Source: Acanthaster planci (Eukaryota > Echinodermata > Asteroidea > Valvatida > Acanthasteridae). Taken from it: a DNA stretch of 64,000 nucleotides. Made by a program: the position numbers and the translations under genes. Positions 13,101 to 28,100 of this stretch are shown here, piece by piece. Location of the stretch: positions 1,420,314 through 1,484,313 of the forward strand of contig NW_019091376.1 of NCBI RefSeq assembly GCF_001949145.1. The letters run 5' to 3'. The notes beneath the pieces were generated by a model, which saw only the letters and a program-made list of their open reading frames with translations, did not search any database and was not told the DNA's origin. The number at the start of each line of letters is the position of its first letter. The stretch's first letter is position 1.

Positions 13101-16100
13101 CTCTTCCCGCAGCTCACTGCAAGATTATGAGGGAAAAACTTGAAAAGAGTCTGTATCCCAAGCCACAATAGGAAGCCCCACAAAAGGTTCTACATGACAC
13201 AAAACACAGTAAAATGGGCCAGTCACATAGCAGTGTTTTCCCAACGGTGATAAATTTCTGTAAGTATTTCAACACCCAATATCATTTGTTCATTTTACAA
13301 ATGTGGACAGGCACGCAGGCTGCAGTTTGAAACAGTGGAGCACTTTGTGTACGTACAGTTGTTATTCCCTTTTGCATTAAAAAAAAAGGATCAAACAAAA
13401 GTTACCTGCCAATTTTAACATTAAAATGGATACTGGTTTTCATTTCAAAACTGAAACCGCTCTCTGGTTTCAGTCCAGTTATAATCTCCCTACTGAGACA
13501 CATGAAAAATGGGTTTTTGAGTGCTCAAGGCATGGACAAAATGTTCACCCATCAGGAAGACAATATTGATAGGGAGGTACATATAACTTACTGGCCTCCG
13601 TTACTATCTTTGTATCACACACGTGCCTCTACTTGTCATTAACTACCTCATCTGAGATGAGGAAGTAATCAAGATCTGGCTATCTGTACACAAAGGTATG
13701 GCTGACAGGTTAAAATGTCAAATGATATGCCTGATTTACCTAGGATTGGCATTTAAACATGCTTTCCCATTTGTTTTATGCACATAAAAAGTCTGTGGAG
13801 GCAGATTGTGTGCTGAACTAGAATTTGGCAGCTGTGCACCGTCTCCTGTGGTACCAAATACTGTTCCACGGCCAAACCCAGGTGTGTTTAAAAATATGAA
13901 GTTGTGGTAAAAAATACTGTACAGGAACTGTTAAAATATGAGAAATGACTCACGCAAATCACTATTTGTGGCATTTGGCTGGATATGAAAATTGGAATTT
14001 TCGGCCAGAAAAGACCACCGTCAAGTGTTGAACAGTGTTTCTCTTACCTACTCAACCCCCTTCACATTCTACACTGGTTTGTGCGACAGGATTTGAATTC
14101 TAAGAACAAAAAAATGAAATACTAACACAACGGGCGTCGCCTGGGAGTTCCATTCCTCTTTGTCTGAGCGTTCCTGCTGTCTCAGCTTGAGAATCTGGGA
14201 ATAGTCAAAATGAAGCAACTTGGACCAGAACTGGTCCATGGAGGGAGAATGACTCTTCAGAGCACGCTCAATTTGTTCCTTGACAACGCTCATCACCTGA
14301 AGAAGAAGACAAAAAAGATCAAGGTGTTAGTCTCGGGTGATGAGATCATGTACTTGATTCTACTTCTAGTAGAGGAAGTAGTTAGCCCACATAGCAGTTT
14401 GGTTAATGTAGTTGTCACATTTTCATTTTTAAACATTGAGGGGCATGTGTCAATTTCAGGAAGGGCCAAAAAGTAGATTAGATTTTCATTCCCAAACTGA
14501 CTGCGTGAGCACTCCCTGGAATATTTATCTCCAGTCTTTCCCCCTTTATTTTCTCATTGTGACAATTTCTCTGCAGTTTCCTCTCATTTCAAAGCCGAAG
14601 TTCTAAGGGAATGGTGCTCTCACGGACTGGTAAGAGTCACCCTAGAGACCAGACCTCAAATAGACAGTAACCTTATTCTGAAATTCTGCTTGCCATTGTC
14701 CACATGGCCTAGTTATCAAGTTCACACAGACAAGATGCATGCATGTAAATACTTGCAGTAATTTGATACATCAATAAGGGTAATGACAAACTAAGGTTGT
14801 GACAGTTCTCTGGTTCTTTATCGGAATAAGTTACTGAAGTTGAAGCCAAATCTGACAAACCAGGATCAAATAGGACAATCACAAGTGGTTCCTTGCAGAA
14901 GTTAGATCCTCAGCTGAGTTTCAGAATTCTGTACTTTTTTCGTTTGTAATTTTTTTTTTAATTACCTTTGGAAAGTCCTCCAACTCGGCTCTCATTTCCT
15001 TCCAGGTCTTGTTAAAGAGACGGATGCACTGACAGAAGAACTCCTTGAACGCATTGTCACAGGAGAAGAACATTGGGTAGTAGTCCTGGCCGGTCTCGGT
15101 AGCTGTTGGTGACAAACACAAAAATGAGCAACAAATGTTACCATAAATGCAGGGAATTGCCAATCTTGTTGGGTGATGGAGATTTGTTTGTGTTCTGGTT
15201 GCTCACTTAATGTTCCCTTCTTATTTAATTCTCAAGGTCAATATTTTGATAAGCATGTGTTTTCCTCCTAAATTAAAAGATGCCCCTGCCGTCTTTCTTA
15301 CTTGCATGTACCTATGGAAAATGGTAAAGAAACTGTGGAGCTATTTTTCAAGCTAAAGTTTAAATGAACTAAAGTAATTAACAAAGAATTCAAAATTGCT
15401 GGAACCCAGTTGACAGAAATTTCACAAACCTAAGGCAATCGCACAAGGCAAGTAAAAAAGTCTCCAAGGTTACTTTTGCATTGCAGACCCTTCAAAAAAT
15501 CTTTCACGATCAAATCCAATGGGCCCCCATTAACATTTGTACCAACAAAAAATTCAGATTCTAGAGATAGTTAACTGAAAAAAAAATTACCTCAAATATG
15601 AATTGCTGGTGAGTAATGCTCTTTCTGATACATACAGAAACATGCATAAGTGAAAAAAATTTCAGGGGAATCATTCTGTGGGCTCTCTTGCCCCCATTAT
15701 CAACAACTTATCAAGACTCAGCTTACCCAGGTCTATGATATCGTGATTTTAGAAAGAATGCTTACGTGCTTCACCAACTTTTAGGATTTCACACAAAATT
15801 TTGGTAAGTGCAATGCTGGTTCTTGCAAACGGACATTCATGTTCATCTGCTCGGCAAGAGTTTTCTAAGACAACCTGGAAAAAAAAGAAAACAGAGGTTC
15901 AAATTTGATAAATCTAGATTTATCGAGATTTCAATAACTGCTCTCCACCAATGTGACATTTAAATGGCTTAGTGTTCAGTGCATTCTGGGAAATGCTGGT
16001 AGAGAGCTCCAGCAGCAATTCGCATTCAAGACCTAGAATTTCACATGTCTGGGCTAAGGTCAAAACTATGCTCCCCTTAAAAATGGGCAACACTGCCAAG

Positions 16101-19100
16101 ATAAATCGACAGTACTGCCCTTTTTTCAGACTTCGATATGAAATCAGTATAAAAATCAGCAGGAAAAATTGGTTATTTCACCATGAAGTTTTTCTGCCAT
16201 TTGATCCCAGAAAAGGATACTGTAACAATCTTATCCAACCTAATGCAAAACTAGTAAAGGTGAGTTGAATGATCAACTCCAACTTCCTAGAGATTCTTGA
16301 ACATTTCTAAAATTCTCCAAAACATGGTAAACTTGTGGCATATTCTTTTTACTTACGTACAAGCATCATGCCCCACATATCATAACAGTGGCCTGGGTCT
16401 TATTTTTATATAGAGCTCAGCCACTGCTACTCTGCCACCCTCCCCAAGCCTGCAAAATCCTTAAAATCTCCCAGTCAACTTCAAAAGATTGAGAAGGGTT
16501 ATGAAGAGAAAAACCCAACTGGCAGCAGGTGATTCATTAGCACATCTTCTGTACCTTGGAATAACTCTCATTGTGTGTAGTAGCAAAGTAGTACATGCAG
16601 TCTAGGGCTAGTATTCCAGGCGGTACAATCATAAAGTCCATGGTAGGATTACTTATGTTCTAGGTAAGAAAGAGACAACACACAACACTGAATATTACAA
16701 TATTGAAATTATAACCACATTGTGCTGTCCACTCCTTTCCCCAAAAAGAAAAAATTGGCTCATAAGAAACGAGAAACGTCTTATAACTTTTACTTGGATA
16801 ACTTACAAACACTCAGTATGTGGCAAAAAAGGAGGGAAGTGACTGCATCACAGATATTCAGAAATTTTGTCAGCCTGTTGCAAATGTGTTCCACATGCGC
16901 TGACCGAGTTATCAAAAAATCGTTATAAATCTATAGGTTATCAAAAATCCTTAAATCTATCGGTAAACAAACCCACTACTGAAGATACAATAAGAAAACA
17001 GTGAATAGTGTCAGCCCATCGACAGTTGTTTTGGTTTTTGGTATTGTTCTTCCAATTCACATTCTCTCATCACTACTCTTCTCCATTCCTAACTGAATTT
17101 CTTCCCCTTGTTTCCATCCATTACATACATGTAAATATATCTTTGTAGTTATTGCTCACACTCATGCTGTTTTAGACAGCAAGATATAAAGGTTTGTTTG
17201 GAAAGAATTGGTTTAACGCTGGCTTGTGTATGCACCGTTGATATATCACTATTATCGATATGGGTTTGATATCGATATTGCCAATGTTGGTTAATTGGTA
17301 ATATCGATATATCAAAAATATCGAAACTTTGAAAACATTGTTCTTGAAAAATATACCAAATATATCGCTACTCAGGAACAAATTTTATTAAAAGTACATG
17401 TACATGTGTATCGTCACATTACTATAATTTTCGATATGCCACGGCTTACGTTGGTTCTCACACTACTGTTGTTTACCTTTTACAAACATAACTGTGCATG
17501 TGACATATTCACTTCTGTACTCTGTAGTATCACCATGGACCTAGCCTAAATACAACCACACAGAACGTTGGCATTACCAGGCACAGTGCATATACATACA
17601 GCTAACTTGTACGTAGGCAGCTTTACCTCGAGGAAAAACTAACATAGGGGTTACAGCAATTAATGCATTGACACTACCCCCAATAGAGCGCATGTGCGTG
17701 TGTTGTATGATTCTGATGCGTCGTCAAATTTACATGTACAGTACGTATACTCTATGTTTACTGTATCGTGTGTTTACATGGTCCAGTTTTTGACAGCTAG
17801 TCAGGTACACGTAGCTTGCAATGAGGTAAACTTGCCGATGTAATGGTCTCATTTATCAGGCATGCTCGGATTTCCAGAAGAACGTGCAGATAAATGAGCA
17901 TGTTGCCAGGACGTGCTCACTTATCTGCCATGCTGATTTTTCCGCGCAGTGGCTTAGGCATACGAAGAAATGCAGATGAGACTGGGAGATAGGGGGTGGT
18001 GCAATCATTACAGATGTACATGTATGTCAAGCCCATAGAATTGGATATAATATCCAACTCTATGATCAAGCCATGAATGGACGTTGGAGAGGTATCCACG
18101 GTCCGTATTCTCATTGGTACGATCTTGCAGCTCCATACGCTGTTTCCCAACATGCCTTGAGGGATCTTAATTTGACTGCGCATGCAGCCTATGTAGTCGA
18201 GGCTGTTTGGAACTCAGCACACCCATAAAAGTGAAAAAAACGGGACTTACTGCGCATACGTTCGGGTGCTAGTTCAAGTCGCTCAGCAGTGTTAATGCCC
18301 GGATAAATGAGACCGTTACACCGGGTAACATACAGTTACTATGTGCCACTCTCTTTATTTTTTCTTAGATAAGCTAATGGTGCATATAAACTAATATCAA
18401 TATAAATAAAAAAAACGATGTATCGATATTGGCCAAGATACAATATCGACAGTGCCTAGGCTTGTGACTGGTGGAGGGGTTTAAAATACCAAGGTCTAGT
18501 ACCCAACAGTCAAGTTATTGACTCACTGTGAACCCAAGTTTCTTGTAATCATTGATGACTGACGAGACACCAGGTTTTCGGGCATCGGAATCAGTACCAA
18601 AGGCTATCCGCCGGAGGTCAATGATGTTCTCTCTGTGTTTCTGGAGGTCAGAATCGTTCAGGAATTGACAGACATTAGAAATTCACTATTGTGTGAGGGC
18701 TGAACAAAGGAAACCTGACTAATGATATCAAAGTTGAGAGTGCTTCTGACTGCGTATGATTCCAGGAATCAATCCAAGACTGCAGACAACAAATTACGTG
18801 AAAAACCTCAACTGCCTGAAAACAAGCATGTCAGTTACAATACGCTCATTAACATCATCATTTCTGCCTTTGATTACCTCATTGTTGGGATCAATCTTGG
18901 TGTTCATCTTCTTCTCTAAGAGGTTGAAGGTCAACTGCTGAAAGACGTACAGCTGGTGCTGCATTTCCGTGCCAACGGTCTGAGAACGGACAATTTTCTA
19001 GAAGACAAGAGATTGCATAGGCAATAATCTTACTTCTTAAATTCAGAAATACTTCCTTTAATCTTGGGAACTTATTGCCAAATTCTTTCTCAGTTATTTG

Positions 19101-22100
19101 AGGCAACTTTTATGTCATACATAGACTAGAAGATTGAAATTCTTAATGTTTTAATAAAGTACTTCTGATAGGTCTGGTGTGAGTGAAAACTGGTGCTAGA
19201 AGTGCATGAACAAGTTCTAAAATTAAAGACAGGTCTTGTGGTAACACCATGTGGATAGATCTCTTTTGGAAGAGGTATGGTTCTGACAAAAACTGGTGAG
19301 TGTGAACTCAACATTTCAACCAGTGTACTCTCGTCATCTCGTCTCGACCGGAGGACAACCAGAAGACACTGGTCAAAATGTTGAGTTCACACTCCACGGG
19401 TCTTATCAGAACCATACCTCTTCCAAACGAAATCTAACCACACACCATTACTGCCAGCCCTCTCTTTACTCTCTCTCCAATATGCAAAGTTTCAAGTCAT
19501 ATCTAAGTTCTTAAAGCGTTCCGTGGTCTAGAGTCATGTACTTTGAGCGGAGGTGCCTTATGAACATCCTGGAGTAAAATTCACGTAATGTTTGCACGAC
19601 CACTAAGCCTTTGGGGTATTCTCACTTAAATTAATTGAGCAGGTTAAGACTTAACCCTGGCCCTCCTAGAAGCAACACATTCAATGGCATTCAAATTCTA
19701 CCATATTTTTTTGTAGGATTTAGTGGTCCTCTGTTTTTAGATTTAGCGGTCAACAAAAGAGATGGGGTACAATGTGCCATTACTTTAACAGTGCCAAGGC
19801 TGGTATTCATCTAGAGCGCTGAACAATGCCAGAAAACCCCATTCTTGCAATGTGTTAGGTTTTGTTCATCACTGCAGCCATGTTGGCTCTTGTTGTATTA
19901 AGCAGGGTGTCTCAAGAAAACCTTACAGGGTTGTCAGGATCAAGTAAAACCATGGAGAAAGGACACAGAAGGAGCTACAACTTTGGCACATCAAAGTGCT
20001 CGATGATCATTGCTGCCTGATCAGACGAACAATAGTAAACATTCCAGAAATGCCTGATTACTGCCTGCAGCTTAGCCGGACAAGTGGGGCCAGTAATATC
20101 GTAGCAATACTTGTGGCATTTTCTTTGCAATTATTTACAGCTTATCACAGTGACCACGAAATTGAAAGAAAAAATATTTAACATTAGATATACTTTTGCC
20201 ATCGTGAACATTTTTAAAGATTTTGATGCACTTTTCCATTGTCCATTAAATGTTCGTAATTTATTTTGTCACTCCAAAACATCAGTTTTCAAAGTCTTTG
20301 TACGAATTTGGTTGAGACTGGCCGACATATTGACCGCCACAGGACAGTAAAGTTCACGAAAAACAAAATTCATTGTTTCATTACAAGGAGTGATCATGAG
20401 CTCTAATAAAATACCTTTTGGGGAAATTCTGTAATAAAAATGATTCAAATAAAACACAAAATCTTATAAACAACTTGGCTACTTACTCCAAAAATATGTC
20501 TACAAGAAAGCATTCGAAAAACACTTCAAGTACTCAGCCTAATAAAAAAGCAACTGTGGAAACATTAAATTTGGTGGTGTTGTCAGATCATATCAAGCAC
20601 CAACGATGGCATGAATATTCAACTTCCTACACCACAGTACACAGCATTTTAAAGATGCAGATTACTATCTGAAATATTGTGGCGATGATCATGGGGTACA
20701 AAGGGGGCTTGTGGCTGTGAAATAGGTGGTGCGTAGCAAGCATTCACTGCGCTCTGGCTATGGACATACCGGACATGCCAGAAAGCAGTAATTGGCCAGA
20801 TGTTATAGCCCGGGCAGTTAAAACTCCTTCTGTGCCCTTCCTCCATGGTAAAACTGAGTCACTTCCACTCTTGGTAGTTGAGACCGAAAACGGGCAAAAG
20901 AATGCAAGGTAAAAATGCTGCCGTTACCTCCATTATCACTGTTCTGATCTCCTTCGAGGAAAGGGCATCCTCCAATTTCTGTGGAAATGAAAAGAAACAT
21001 TTATCTTTACATCAGGTGAGGTAAATTTTAGCACAAGGCTTAGTTCTTCATGTAGAGAAAGTGCACTGTTTTATTGAAGAGAATAAAATTCATGAACTTT
21101 GAATGTGATTAAATAAAGCCACACTGATTTCATTATAAAGATGCAGGCTACAAAAGGTTTTCAGAAAGCTTTATTTCTAAAAAAAAGTGTTAACACATTC
21201 ATAATGACGAGTAAAAAAGAAAGATTATTTTAAAGGTCCATTTCATAACTCAAATCAAAATCAAATTGAGATGACATCATGTGTTCAGCTTGGTCAAGGA
21301 GAGTTTTACCTTTTTACGGTCTTCTGGTGCCCTCAAGCATAGTGCATTCATCAGTGCCAGACAATATTGCTGAATCACTGGGTGCTTGTTGCTGGAAATT
21401 TTTTAAGAAAGTCAGATCCTGGTTGTTAAATTCAAGCTCATTATCTGTACCAGAATTGGAAGAACCCCAATTTTGTTGTAACACTTAGAGTTTGAATTCA
21501 TTCCTCTTGTAACAGAAATAGGTAATGTGGCCATCTTCTTACACAGACTCTCAGTTGACATGCAGATACATGCCACATGCAGTCAATGGAGTTGACACAG
21601 ATCAAATTCAAGCATAACCCTCATTTGAAATGCACGTAATGCCTAATATTCCAAGATCTACCAGAATCCTCCAGGAAGTTGCAGAATTGTAGAAGGTAAA
21701 GCCCTGCCACAATACTTAATTATAAGATCTACCAGAATCCTCCATGAAATCTGTAGGAAGTTGCAGAATTGTAGAAGGTAAAGCCCTGCCACAATACTTA
21801 ATTTTACGTGGCCTTGAAGTCCTTTGGGAGTTAAAGAATAAAATATATGCCAATGGGCCCCGAGTGAGACCAAGACGGGAGGCAACTTTTCAAGAAACAG
21901 AGACTCCTTTGGTAGGAACTGCACTTCGCTGGTTTATGAATGACTATGAAATGCACGCATTGTGATTGCATCGCTACCAACAAAATGAACACTTCCAACC
22001 AACGTGGTCGTTTTCAAACGATGAAGGGTGCTTCTGCTCAAGGCATGCAGCTTCCCAAAGAGCTAAATATTTTGGAGTATTTAAGGAAGGTTTCAAGAAA

Positions 22101-25100
22101 GAATGTCTGGAAGTTAGGGTCAACCCATAATTCCTTCAGATCAATTAACTAATAGAGACTAGAGTTGGGGGGGAACTGAAAAATCTCAGAATGCTAAACC
22201 ACATGACTTCCATGACAAACGTTAATCTGATAATCTCACCTTGCTCTTTGGATAAAATGCAACTGCATGGAGCTAACATGCACTTATCCTGGCAATGATA
22301 TGACACAGCAATAAAAACCACAGCAGAAGCTTCCAGTCATACAGAGAATCAATTATTTCTTTAACTTTAACCCACATTCTTACCGGCCGTTATAAAATCA
22401 TCCTGTTTTTGTCTGGCCCCAGCTTTTTTTGTTTGATCTCAGAAATTGTATTGCTTCTTATGGTACGACCTGTACTGAGGCCTTGAACAGTCCTTTTTAA
22501 AGTAGAGGTGCCATTCCGAGGCTTGGCATGTCCCAATCACGACTGCTCAAGATGGCCTGTTTTTAAAACGTCACAGTTCATGTTTCAAGCAACTGCGCAA
22601 GTGAAGCAGCTCTGATGTGCAGCATTTGCTGGAGTTGAAATGCACTCGGCTCTCACAAATCCGTACTGTGAATACTTGCTTTGGCATCACAAACTTGCAA
22701 GCCAGTTTACATTATCACTTTCTTGTAAAGGAAAATGTAGGTGACACAGGAAGAGCGATGGTATGTTTAGTTTCCATGCAATGCCATGACTACTAACTGA
22801 AACCAGTCTTACTCAGTTTACCTTGATTCAAATTGAAGGAAAAAGGGTTTTGGATAGAACGGAGGCAAACCTACATGTCATTTCTTGAACTTGCTTCATG
22901 AACACATGCAAGAAGCACTGATAAAAATAAATTGGGAGGTCCAAAGCTGTAGAACTTCGCTTTTTTGATCAGAAAATTTAGGGCTTGAAATTTGTGGGGG
23001 CAAATGGCTGAAAAGAAAATGCGTGGACATGAAGGCTGTTCAGTCGGTGCAGAAATGGTTTAGGTGATATAGTGACACAACCGTGACAGTTGTCAATTGT
23101 ACTTGTGACAAAGGAGGCTTAAAGAGGCCGTTTCTCCTGACTGGCAATAGATGACATAGCACAATTTCTTTTCTCACAAAGTGGATGCTGGAAAGCACAA
23201 AAATGAGAAATCAGTCCTAAATAAAATCCTCTTGGAATGGCATTTTCTTACAGACAATCATGCAAATATTGCTTGTCAAATGATGCCTCATGCAATGCCC
23301 AACTTACGAAACGGACACAGGCTTAGTGGCAGAGGAGGCAGCAACCCCAACCCTTCCAAAGGGCAGGGTATACTTTGCCTCCTGGGCAGAGGAGGACAGG
23401 ACAGGGAGAGAAGAGGATGACGAGGTGGGAAAGTATGAGGAGGAAGCAGATGTCACAGCAGAAGAGTAGAGAGGCGTGCGGCGATGTAAGTCCCTGGGAA
23501 CAAACAGGACTTCAACAACGGTGACCAGCTCAACAACAAAGACACTGAGTTAAAAAGGCCAGTTTTTTCCCAGTTTTCACAATAAGGACCATAGAATATA
23601 CAGCAGAACATGGTAATGAACTGACTACATGCAGGTTGAAAACAGCACAGATGTTTAACTTGGGGACTAACAGATGTCTTAATGGCATACAACAAACAAT
23701 ACCACTATGCAAAATATTCCAAATGCTTTCTAATGGAACTGCTCTGTACGTGGAATGACAGATTAGTCAACAATGTATATGTATCAAAATTGTACTTCAG
23801 TTTTCAAGATTTTTCAGATATCGTACATGTAGTTGTACTCAATGCAAGAGACTAGTATTCAATTATTTCCAGGAATTCCCTTGAAACTTCCTAAAATCTT
23901 GACTGGTGAAAGCTGGGAAATAAAAAAGCTGGATCGTGTAAAAAGTCTGATGCTAGACAGAGTAAATGATGAGTACTCACCTCTCCAGATGGGGTACTAG
24001 ATTTGGGAAGGTGAGTTCATTGGCAATGGTGTTGTAAAGATCAGCGCTGGTAAAGGAGAAAAAAATTCCAAAAGGCATAGTTTTACCAGTTCTGCTATGG
24101 AAATATTGAAATAACCAAATACTGTAACAACTAATTTTCCCCCATGACCTTTCCATTGCAAAAGAAAATTGCAGGAAAGGCAAAAGATTACAGCATACAG
24201 ATTATTCTAGCGACAAGAATGAGAGCCATTACAGCAACAGCACCAAGCACCGTATATCTCTTTTACCAACAGGGTATGGTAACTTGCCAAAATGCATGCC
24301 CATTTCAAGCTTAACCCTAAAAGAGCTGGGGTTTTGTGGGACCATCTCACAGCAGGGGGTGGATTTTTTTATGGGACCTATTCTGCAAGAATTTGCCTGT
24401 CCCATGAGAACTTTTAAACCTGGCATGTATGTAAAGACATTTATTATTAGCACAAGTATGAAATATCAACTCGGTCCAACATACAGTTCTAGGCCACATG
24501 TGTATCAGCCTGTGGGCATTGCACACATGAGTGGAAAAAGTGTCCATATTTGGCTGACCTGTTTTTGAAAAATGGGCACTGTGTGAAAACGGTATGCCCC
24601 ATTTTCACATATGTGTAATTGGTGTCAAAATGACTGCAAGACATTATTAATGAATAAAGTTCTGAGGGCTCAACAAATGAAAAAAAAATCACACTGCACC
24701 ATCATCAGGAAAAACTTTGAAAGCGGTCCAAGCTCTTGAAGGGTTAAAAATGTACACATATGTGGTGCCACCACAGTAGTAGTGACTCTTTCGATTTGTC
24801 TGTATTTAATTTAAAGGTTTGTTTTAAAGAAACGACTAGCAGGGGCGAGATTGGAGGAAAATGAAATATCCACAAATAATCAACAAAGGTAAGGTCAATG
24901 GCCTACATCTGTGTTTACCTCAAGGCACTCCTTAAACTACCCATTTCTTGTGTTCTATTTCAACATTTGTAAGTAAACACACCTTCAACTCAGGGTATTC
25001 AAGATTTCAAACGAGATTGTTTGAAAAATTCTGAAATCAGAAAAAATACTGATAAATCTCACCCCATAAGGTCACACATCATTAGTGTATTCCAAACACT

Positions 25101-28100
25101 GAAAGGTTGGTTTATACCTGGTGCGAATGTAAACACAAAATTGTGACGGTAGATCAAGTACTCATGCTGTGAATTTGCGGAAGTTACACCCTTTTCAACT
25201 TAAATGATTTTGCTGCAAGCTTTTTGCAATGTCACATTGACTATGCTTTCACATTCGCATTGAAGTATAAACCAGCCTTATGCCAGTCACACAACACCAC
25301 AAAAATACATGTATACACATAAACGTAAATGGAAAGACCTCAACAGGCAGCCAGCCCAAATGATTGCATGGTTTCCAAAATACTTGTACAGTTATTAAAC
25401 TGTGCACCAAGCATGGAATGAAAACAAATTCAGCTTTTGTCATAAATTTGCAAAACAGATGTACCAACGGGGACAAAAACACAAAATTCAATATGTACAT
25501 GTAACATCCTTCAAACCAATAGCAAAGATCTAAAACCTGTATTTCTATCTTTGTTTCCATGACTGAAAACAGAAAGTTGCCTAATGCACGCAACGCCAAA
25601 AATCTACAATTTGCTACACTAAAAAGAGCTGGAAACTGTTTCTAATCATCTTCATATCTTTGCCGCAAACCAAAAAAATCATTTGGCTAAATTTACCCTT
25701 CCATATAAATAAAATGACAGCAAAACAATAAAATGAAAGCCTTCTACCAGGAAAGAAAAACACATGTACCAAAGTACCAAACTGGACAGAGAGGTTGTAC
25801 TTCGGTTCAGTAAAGAAATGCGAGCGTACAGCTGTTGTAATTTACCTTCATTTTTTAATACCAAATGAACAAAAAAGAAACACCACACACTTCCTGATTC
25901 TCCTGAAGGGTTGTAGAAGATGTGAGTATGGAAATAACAAGGAAATTGAGGGGGATAAACACAACACTGTGCCAAAAATATGGAAAAAGATAACAGGTGC
26001 AGGCATCAACTGTTATCCTGTACATCTTGTTACCATGGTTACACTTACATCTCCGGTGAACATGGAATCACATGTCGTCTGTGAGCAAGGTCAACGTGCG
26101 AGCCGGATGTTGAAGAAAATGAAACGACCATTTAATCTTAACTTGACTTTGAAACAGACTTTTGGAAAGTTCAAAAAGTGACAGAATTTATTGGAACCAG
26201 ATAAACCATGACAATTGTGTGAGCTCTCTGACGAAAAGCCAAAACGGCCTATGCAATGCATATTTCAAAGCAATTCTTGTACATGTATATGTAAGTGCTT
26301 CTATCTGTGAGTACTTCTTGGTTTCAGCTGATTTTCAATTTTTTCTTGTGTCGTTTTACGAGCATTTTTGGTACATTTTTTACTTTTACGCAAATTGAGC
26401 AAAAGTATGTCATCCAAGGCAGAAACCTTGGTGTTACAACTAAATGTACTTATGTACTGAACTTTGCCCCTAATTTTTGGATAATTTCTGCAAATTGTAG
26501 GTCCACAGTTTGAACAGAAAATTCCAGTAATGACATCGCAGCAACTCATTTGTCAGGAAAAGCATGGAAATTTTATATGTTATGAAAAAATGCACTTTTT
26601 GATGAGAGCAAACAAAAGACAAATGTCATATTTCTAACATTTAAGAGAAGAATGTCGCACAAAACATGTGCCCAAGAGAAATTCACATCATGAACCCCCA
26701 GATGATTACACCTTTTACAGTCCCAGCCCTTCATTCATTCTAACTCACCTGCTTAAGACAAGACTCTCTAAGATAGCCAACGCCTTGAGTGTGACTGTGC
26801 TATCACCAGGCTGCAGCACAGCTGAATGTGTGCGATTGACATAAGATGCAATCTGATTTCAAGAAAGAGTACAGATAAACTAATGTTAGACACTATAATT
26901 ACGTATGCTAGATCTCTCCAAGCCAATGTAACACAAACATATATTGTCTAGCAATGATGGCACTAATTTTGGATGTGTGGTGCTAAGGTTTCGCCTGTTC
27001 AACTTTTTTTTAACCAAGTAACAATCTCCGTTTGGGTGACACAGCACGTGCCCCAGGGTTATAGAGGCGCCAAGAACCGAAGGGCTCATTTCGAAAATCT
27101 GCAGTGTATTGGTGTGGGCTTCCAATGCACCGTGCCAGTAGCATTCAGCTATTGCCCAAATCTGCCTGTCACAGACAAAGGGATACATGTACTTCTGCTT
27201 AGAGCACGTTTCCATTGTGAAGATGACAAAACCAAACAATGCAGTGCTGTGTGGTGCTAAATATGATTACATGTAACATTGCCAGTGAGCCCTTATGGAT
27301 GATAGGCTAAATAATGCATCTGAGCTACTCTTGTTAATGCCAGTTGTAAAAATATAAGGGAAAAACAGATCCTTTACCCTCTTGATAAACTTGTTTGTGA
27401 TGTTCTCCCACGGAATAATGGAATGCTCCATCAACTCAAGGAAACTTGCCAGAGTATAAGCAAGTGATTCTCCTTGCCTGGAAGAGAAAAAAACAGAAAG
27501 GAATAATTTTTGAGCTCTAATGAAGCTTATCGGCCAGTGATTTTGTTTGTGGGGAGTGTGTGGTCCAGCGGTTCAGGTATATGACTCATAATGTTCACGG
27601 GGTCAGGGATTCAAATTCAGCTAGATACATGTGACTTGATTCTCTCCATCCGGAAGAGTGAATGGGTGCCTGTGAATTTAGAGGCTGGGTGTATGTGTGC
27701 TGGTACTGGCTGCCAAATGGGTCTAGTGGACTGGACAGACACTGCATTTATGTTCTTTGTAAGAACATAATTAATTTAAGGTAAACAAAATATTAAGATT
27801 TATTGAACACAGCTTCAATCAATTTGTAAACAATCTGTGCACGTTGAATTTGAAGCTCTTCACTTCTAAAGGATCTGCGTTCCATGTAATATCTGTAACC
27901 GACCAAGTTACTACGAGTGCTTGGGCGAGATGCACACATGCGGATACTCACTCCGAACCTTCCTCTACCATTCCAATGAGTAACTCCCCTCCGCCCCGGG
28001 AGCAGAACTCCTGAGCAAAAGTGATATCGGCAGAGGCCTTGGAGAGTCTCTGCAGTGCACGCTGGATGTCCTCGGGACTCTCTGACTGCAGGGTGCCGAA

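Noticed and set aside
25795-26181. 128-codon open frame on the plus strand inside ELMO.
   Set aside because: It lies antisense in a large intron, with no recognisable domain and ordinary AT-rich composition.
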